Source of the DNA: an uncultured Bacteroidota bacterium | GTDB taxonomy: Bacteria > Bacteroidota > Bacteroidia > UKL13-3 | Assembly: GCA_903888395.1 (NCBI GenBank) | Contig: CAISTO010000285.1 | Span: 1-23,603 of the forward strand | Direction of reading: 5' to 3' | DNA: 23,603 nt | Part shown: positions 21,061 to 23,603 of the stretch, piece after piece | Position numbering within the stretch: position 1 is the first letter of the stretch | How the letters are laid out: every line of letters begins with the position of its first letter | Notes under the pieces: model-generated | What the model was told of the DNA's origin: nothing | What the model saw: the letters and a program-made list of their open reading frames with translations, nothing else | Database searches by the model: none | Made by a program: the position numbers and the translations under genes

Positions 21061-22188
21061 ATGAAAATAGGATTTGATGCTAAACGTGCTTTTAATAATT
21101 CAACTGGTTTGGGTAATTATTCTCGTTTATTAATTTTATCGTTATTAGAAAATTTTCCTGAGCATCAGTACTATTTATTTACGCCAACTATTGATGAAAA
21201 ATTTGAAAATCTTTTCATCGAATTTAAAAATATAGAGATAATAGAACCTGAAAATTATTTACATAAAAAATTTCATGCTGCATGGCGAAGTTACAGTATT
21301 GGCGACATTGTTAACGATTTAAAGTTAGATATTTTCCATGGATTAAGTAATGAAATTCCTAATGGAATTAATAATCAAATAACAAAAACCGTGGTAACCA
21401 TTCACGATTTGATTTTTCTTCGTTATCCTGATTATTACAACACCATTGATGCCTATATTTACAAGAAAAAATTTAAACGTGCTTGTCAAAATGCAGACTT
21501 AATTTTGGCTGCAAGCCAGCAAACAAAAACAGATATTGAAACTTATTTTGAAATAGATGAGTTTAAAACCAAAGTACTTTATCAAGATTGTGATGCTGCT
21601 TTTGCAAAGCAATATTCAACAATTGAAAAGGAAAAAATTATTGCTCAATACAATTTACCAAAACAATTTATATTAAGTGTTGGAACAATAGAAAAACGTA
21701 AAAATCAACTCACAATTTTAAAAGCATTGGCTAAACTTTCAAGCGATTGGAGTTTAGTTTTAATTGGAAAAAAAACAGATTATGCAAAGGAATTATTTGA
21801 TTTTGCAATCAAAAATAATTTACAAAGCAGGATACAAATACTTGAAAATATAAGCTTTGTAGACTTACCCATTATTTACCAATGTAGCCAAGTTTTTGTT
21901 TACATTTCGGAGTTTGAAGGTTTTGGAATTCCAATTTTGGAAGCCATGAAAAGCAAAATACCTGTAATTACATCCAATACTTCATCGTTGCCAGAGGTTA
22001 TTGGTCCAAATGGTAATTGTATATCACCATTTGATTTTGATGCAATCGTTCGTTTTATAAACAATGAATTGCAAAGCAAAGAAACAATCAATAAAATAAT
22101 AGCTGAAACAAAAGAAAGAACTTTGCTATTTGATAAAAATTTATTGGCAAAAAAACTGATGGATTTTTATATTAATTCAATTGCATAA
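21061..22188 (+). CDS. Glycosyltransferase family 4 (GT-B fold)
   Basis: This 375-residue GT-B enzyme has an N-terminal G-L-G-N-Y-S-R acceptor-side loop near residues 16-22 and T-I-H-D-L-I-F-L near residue 113. The inter-domain S-V-G-T-I-E-K-R-K-N strand lies near residue 207. The donor-binding E-x7-E motif is E286-G-F-G-I-P-I-L-E294. The family transfers a sugar from a nucleotide donor with retention; mannosyl- or glucosyltransferases of cell-surface glycans are common. Donor and acceptor are unknown. No other glycan genes flank it, so it is isolated from any polysaccharide cluster. It probably shares dapD's transcript. Confidence 0.9.
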   Translation: MKIGFDAKRAFNNSTGLGNYSRLLILSLLENFPEHQYYLFTPTIDEKFENLFIEFKNIEIIEPENYLHKKFHAAWRSYSIGDIVNDLKLDIFHGLSNEIPNGINNQITKTVVTIHDLIFLRYPDYYNTIDAYIYKKKFKRACQNADLILAASQQTKTDIETYFEIDEFKTKVLYQDCDAAFAKQYSTIEKEKIIAQYNLPKQFILSVGTIEKRKNQLTILKALAKLSSDWSLVLIGKKTDYAKELFDFAIKNNLQSRIQILENISFVDLPIIYQCSQVFVYISEFEGFGIPILEAMKSKIPVITSNTSSLPEVIGPNGNCISPFDFDAIVRFINNELQSKETINKIIAETKERTLLFDKNLLAKKLMDFYINSIA

Positions 22189-22265
22189 ATAACTTTATCA
22201 AAAAGCAGTATCAATTTGTTTAATTCAATTAGTTGAATTAGTTTCAAACAAAAAAACACATATAA

Positions 22266-22311
22266 ACATAGTGCCCATAGTTAATTAGCTATGTTTTCTA
22301 TGTTCCTATGT
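22266..22311. repeat. ACATAG/CTATGT repeat cluster
   Basis: Three direct CTATGT units (22289, 22298, 22306) and an inverted ACATAG (22266-22271) plus CATAG (22276-22280) allow several alternative stems. It lies between the convergent GT4 and accA genes in a 208-bp gap. It may be a dispersed intergenic repeat or act as a weak transcript end; no proper T-tailed terminator is seen. Confidence 0.55.
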
Positions 22312-22396
22312 GGTTCAATTTTATATAAATAAACGATGAATTGCTCCTCATCACTTATTTAATTAAAAAAAAATCTGTTAACTAACAAATAATAAT

Positions 22397-23347
22397 TTAT
22401 TCAGTAAATGATCCCATCGCACTGAACTTTTCAATTCTTGTATTTATTAAATCATCCGCGTTCATTGCACTTAATTCAGTCAACATTTTATCAATTTCTG
22501 TTTTCATAATTACAAATGCTTCAGCCGGATTTTCGTGTGCACCGCCTAAGGGTTCTAAAATTATTCCATCAATCAATTTGTTTTTGTACATGTCGTTAGC
22601 AGTTAATTTTAAAGCATCAGCTGCTTTTTCTTTAAACTCCCAAGTACGCCATAAAATAGATGAACAACTTTCAGGTGATATTACCGAATACCAAGTATTT
22701 TCCATCATCATTACCCTATCACCAACACCAATTCCTAATGCACCACCACTAGCACCTTCACCTATTATGATACAAATAACTGGAACTTTAAGCACGCTCA
22801 TTTCTAACAAATTTCTAGCAATGGCTTCTCCTTGTCCGCGTTCCTCCGCTTCTAATCCTGGCGATGCACCGGGAGTATCAATAAAACAAATAATTGGTTT
22901 ATTGAATTTTTCAGCTAATTTCATTAAACGCAAAGCTTTTCTATAACCTTCAGGATTTGGCATTCCAAAATTCCTGAACTGACGTTGTTTGGTGTTTCTA
23001 CCTTTTTGATGACCAACAATCATGACTGTTTTACCATTAATAGAAGCAAATCCACCAACCATCGCTTTGTCGTCTTTTACATTTCTATCGCCATGTAATT
23101 CCACAAAATTATCGAAACAATTTTCAACATAATCTAGAGTGTATGGTCTGTCAGGATGACGGCTTACTTGAACGCGTTGCCATCCATTTAAATTACTATA
23201 CAATTCTTTCTTAGTAGATATAATCTTTTCTTCTAACTCTTTAATAGAAGCGCTTACATCTATTTTACCTTTATCAGCTACTTCTTTAACCTTTTTCAAT
23301 TGGTCTTCTAAATCCTGTATTGGTTTTTCAAAATCAAAATGTGCCAT
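22397..23347 (-). CDS. accA: Acetyl-CoA carboxylase carboxyltransferase subunit alpha
   Basis: This 316-residue cytosolic protein has the AccA N-terminal helical hairpin (F-E-K-P-I-Q-D-L-E onwards). It then has W-Q-R-V-Q-x-S-R-H-P-x-R-P-Y-T-L-D-Y near residues 54-71 and the crotonase-fold blocks F-x-E-L-H-G-D-R and [14 protein letters not shown]. The oxyanion-hole segment is [12 protein letters not shown]. It pairs with AccD to move the carboxyl group from biotin to acetyl-CoA, the first step of fatty acid synthesis. The length is normal. accD is not adjacent, as is common. The gene is convergent with GT4 and divergent from the tRNA. Confidence 0.97.
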   Translation of the reverse strand: MAHFDFEKPIQDLEDQLKKVKEVADKGKIDVSASIKELEEKIISTKKELYSNLNGWQRVQVSRHPDRPYTLDYVENCFDNFVELHGDRNVKDDKAMVGGFASINGKTVMIVGHQKGRNTKQRQFRNFGMPNPEGYRKALRLMKLAEKFNKPIICFIDTPGASPGLEAEERGQGEAIARNLLEMSVLKVPVICIIIGEGASGGALGIGVGDRVMMMENTWYSVISPESCSSILWRTWEFKEKAADALKLTANDMYKNKLIDGIILEPLGGAHENPAEAFVIMKTEIDKMLTELSAMNADDLINTRIEKFSAMGSFTE

Positions 23348-23451
23348 ACTGCAATAATACTAAGGCAAACGTTAAGTTTTAGCAAATAAATTTTATATGC
23401 TTGTAAATAAGGCTATTTTTTATAAAAACAGGGTAAAAACAAAGAAAGGGC

Positions 23452-23481
23452 TTGACAAAAAAACAAATCTGCCTATATTTG
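23452..23481 (+). promoter_or_regulatory. Strong promoter of tRNA-Asp
   Basis: TTGACA (23452-23457) and TATATTTG (23474-23481) match the -33 and -7 elements with 19 bp between the TTG and the -7 box. The leader then contains TTTAAAC/GTTTAAA (23488-23494, 23504-23510), a 7-bp hairpin, and an AGTTCTTT segment (23511-23518) like those before Bacteroidota stable-RNA genes. Confidence 0.8.
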
Positions 23482-23526
23482 CACTCCTTTAAACGACAGG
23501 ATAGTTTAAAAGTTCTTTAAAAAAAC

Positions 23527-23600
23527 GGTGTGGTAGTTCAGTTGGTTAGAATACCTGCCTGTCACGCAGGGGGTCGCGGGTTCGAGTCCCGTCCGCACCG
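23527..23600 (+). tRNA. tRNA-Asp (GUC)
   Basis: The 74-nt cloverleaf is complete. Acceptor GGTGTGG (23527-23533) pairs with CCGCACC (23593-23599), with G23600 as discriminator. Anticodon stem CCTGC/GCAGG encloses CTGTCAC with anticodon GTC at 23561-23563, and the T arm holds GGTTCGAGTCC. The 3' CCA is not encoded (CAG follows). More tRNA genes could follow beyond the window. Confidence 0.97.
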
Positions 23601-23603
23601 CAG

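Noticed and set aside
22578..22946. 122-codon plus-strand frame opposite accA
   Set aside because: It is fully antisense to a well-supported housekeeping gene, and its composition is that of a reversed coding frame.

Overview
The window is AT-rich DNA from a member of the Bacteroidota. Three things point there. Many promoters carry the phylum's -7 box TAnnTTTG, and starts lack Shine-Dalgarno leaders and sit in A-rich sequence. Several products are Bacteroidota-typical families (DUF6132, DUF4369-type TlpA-like lipid/thiol proteins, large C-terminal-Phe outer-membrane proteins). The genus cannot be fixed from the sequence. At least three genes appear to start at TTG, with no usable in-frame ATG.

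Layout. 1-2052 (minus): a small operon of a SAM methyltransferase, a PAP2 phosphatase and a ZIP metal transporter cut by the window edge. 2173-5679 (plus): a 1168-residue outer-membrane-type protein. 5910-7475 (minus): a TlpA-like thioredoxin-fold protein. 7675-8571 (plus): a 3-hydroxyacyl-CoA dehydrogenase.

8664-13946 (plus) is the most interesting block, a sulfur/persulfide-handling regulon. It holds an FAD-dependent CoA-disulfide/persulfide reductase with a C-terminal rhodanese, a YgaP-type (DUF2892) membrane protein, a TehB-like methyltransferase, and a tight seven-gene operon (DUF6132 membrane protein, HMA metal-binding protein, two single-domain rhodaneses, a second YgaP-like membrane protein, thioredoxin, and a lipoprotein fusing rhodanese to thioredoxin). 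Three promoters in this block share a TGTAAC-N4-GTTACA-like palindrome. In all three its centre lies exactly 29.5 bp upstream of the first T of the -7 box. That is the layout expected for class II activation by a CRP/FNR-family protein, whose gene is not in the window.

13985-18277: rsmG (minus), an ABC ATPase without a permease (plus), a THUMP-like methyltransferase (minus), a 27-codon candidate lipoprotein (plus), an OsmC-family thiol peroxidase-like protein (minus) and a secreted protein of unknown function (plus). 18278-19063: a REP-associated tyrosine transposase (RAYT) bounded by 14-bp inverted hairpin ends, followed by a patch of GC-rich REP-like palindromes, an octamer tandem repeat and a probable transposase remnant. 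19250-22188 (plus): lipA, dapD and a GT4 glycosyltransferase. 22397-23347 (minus): accA. The window ends with tRNA-Asp(GUC) behind a strong promoter.

How the genes work together: the sulfur block has four rhodanese domains, two thioredoxin domains, one flavin reductase and two or three small Cys-bearing membrane proteins under one apparent control. It therefore looks like a sulfane-sulfur relay spanning cytoplasm, inner membrane and periplasm. The function is inferred from families and layout; no sulfur substrate can be read directly from the DNA.
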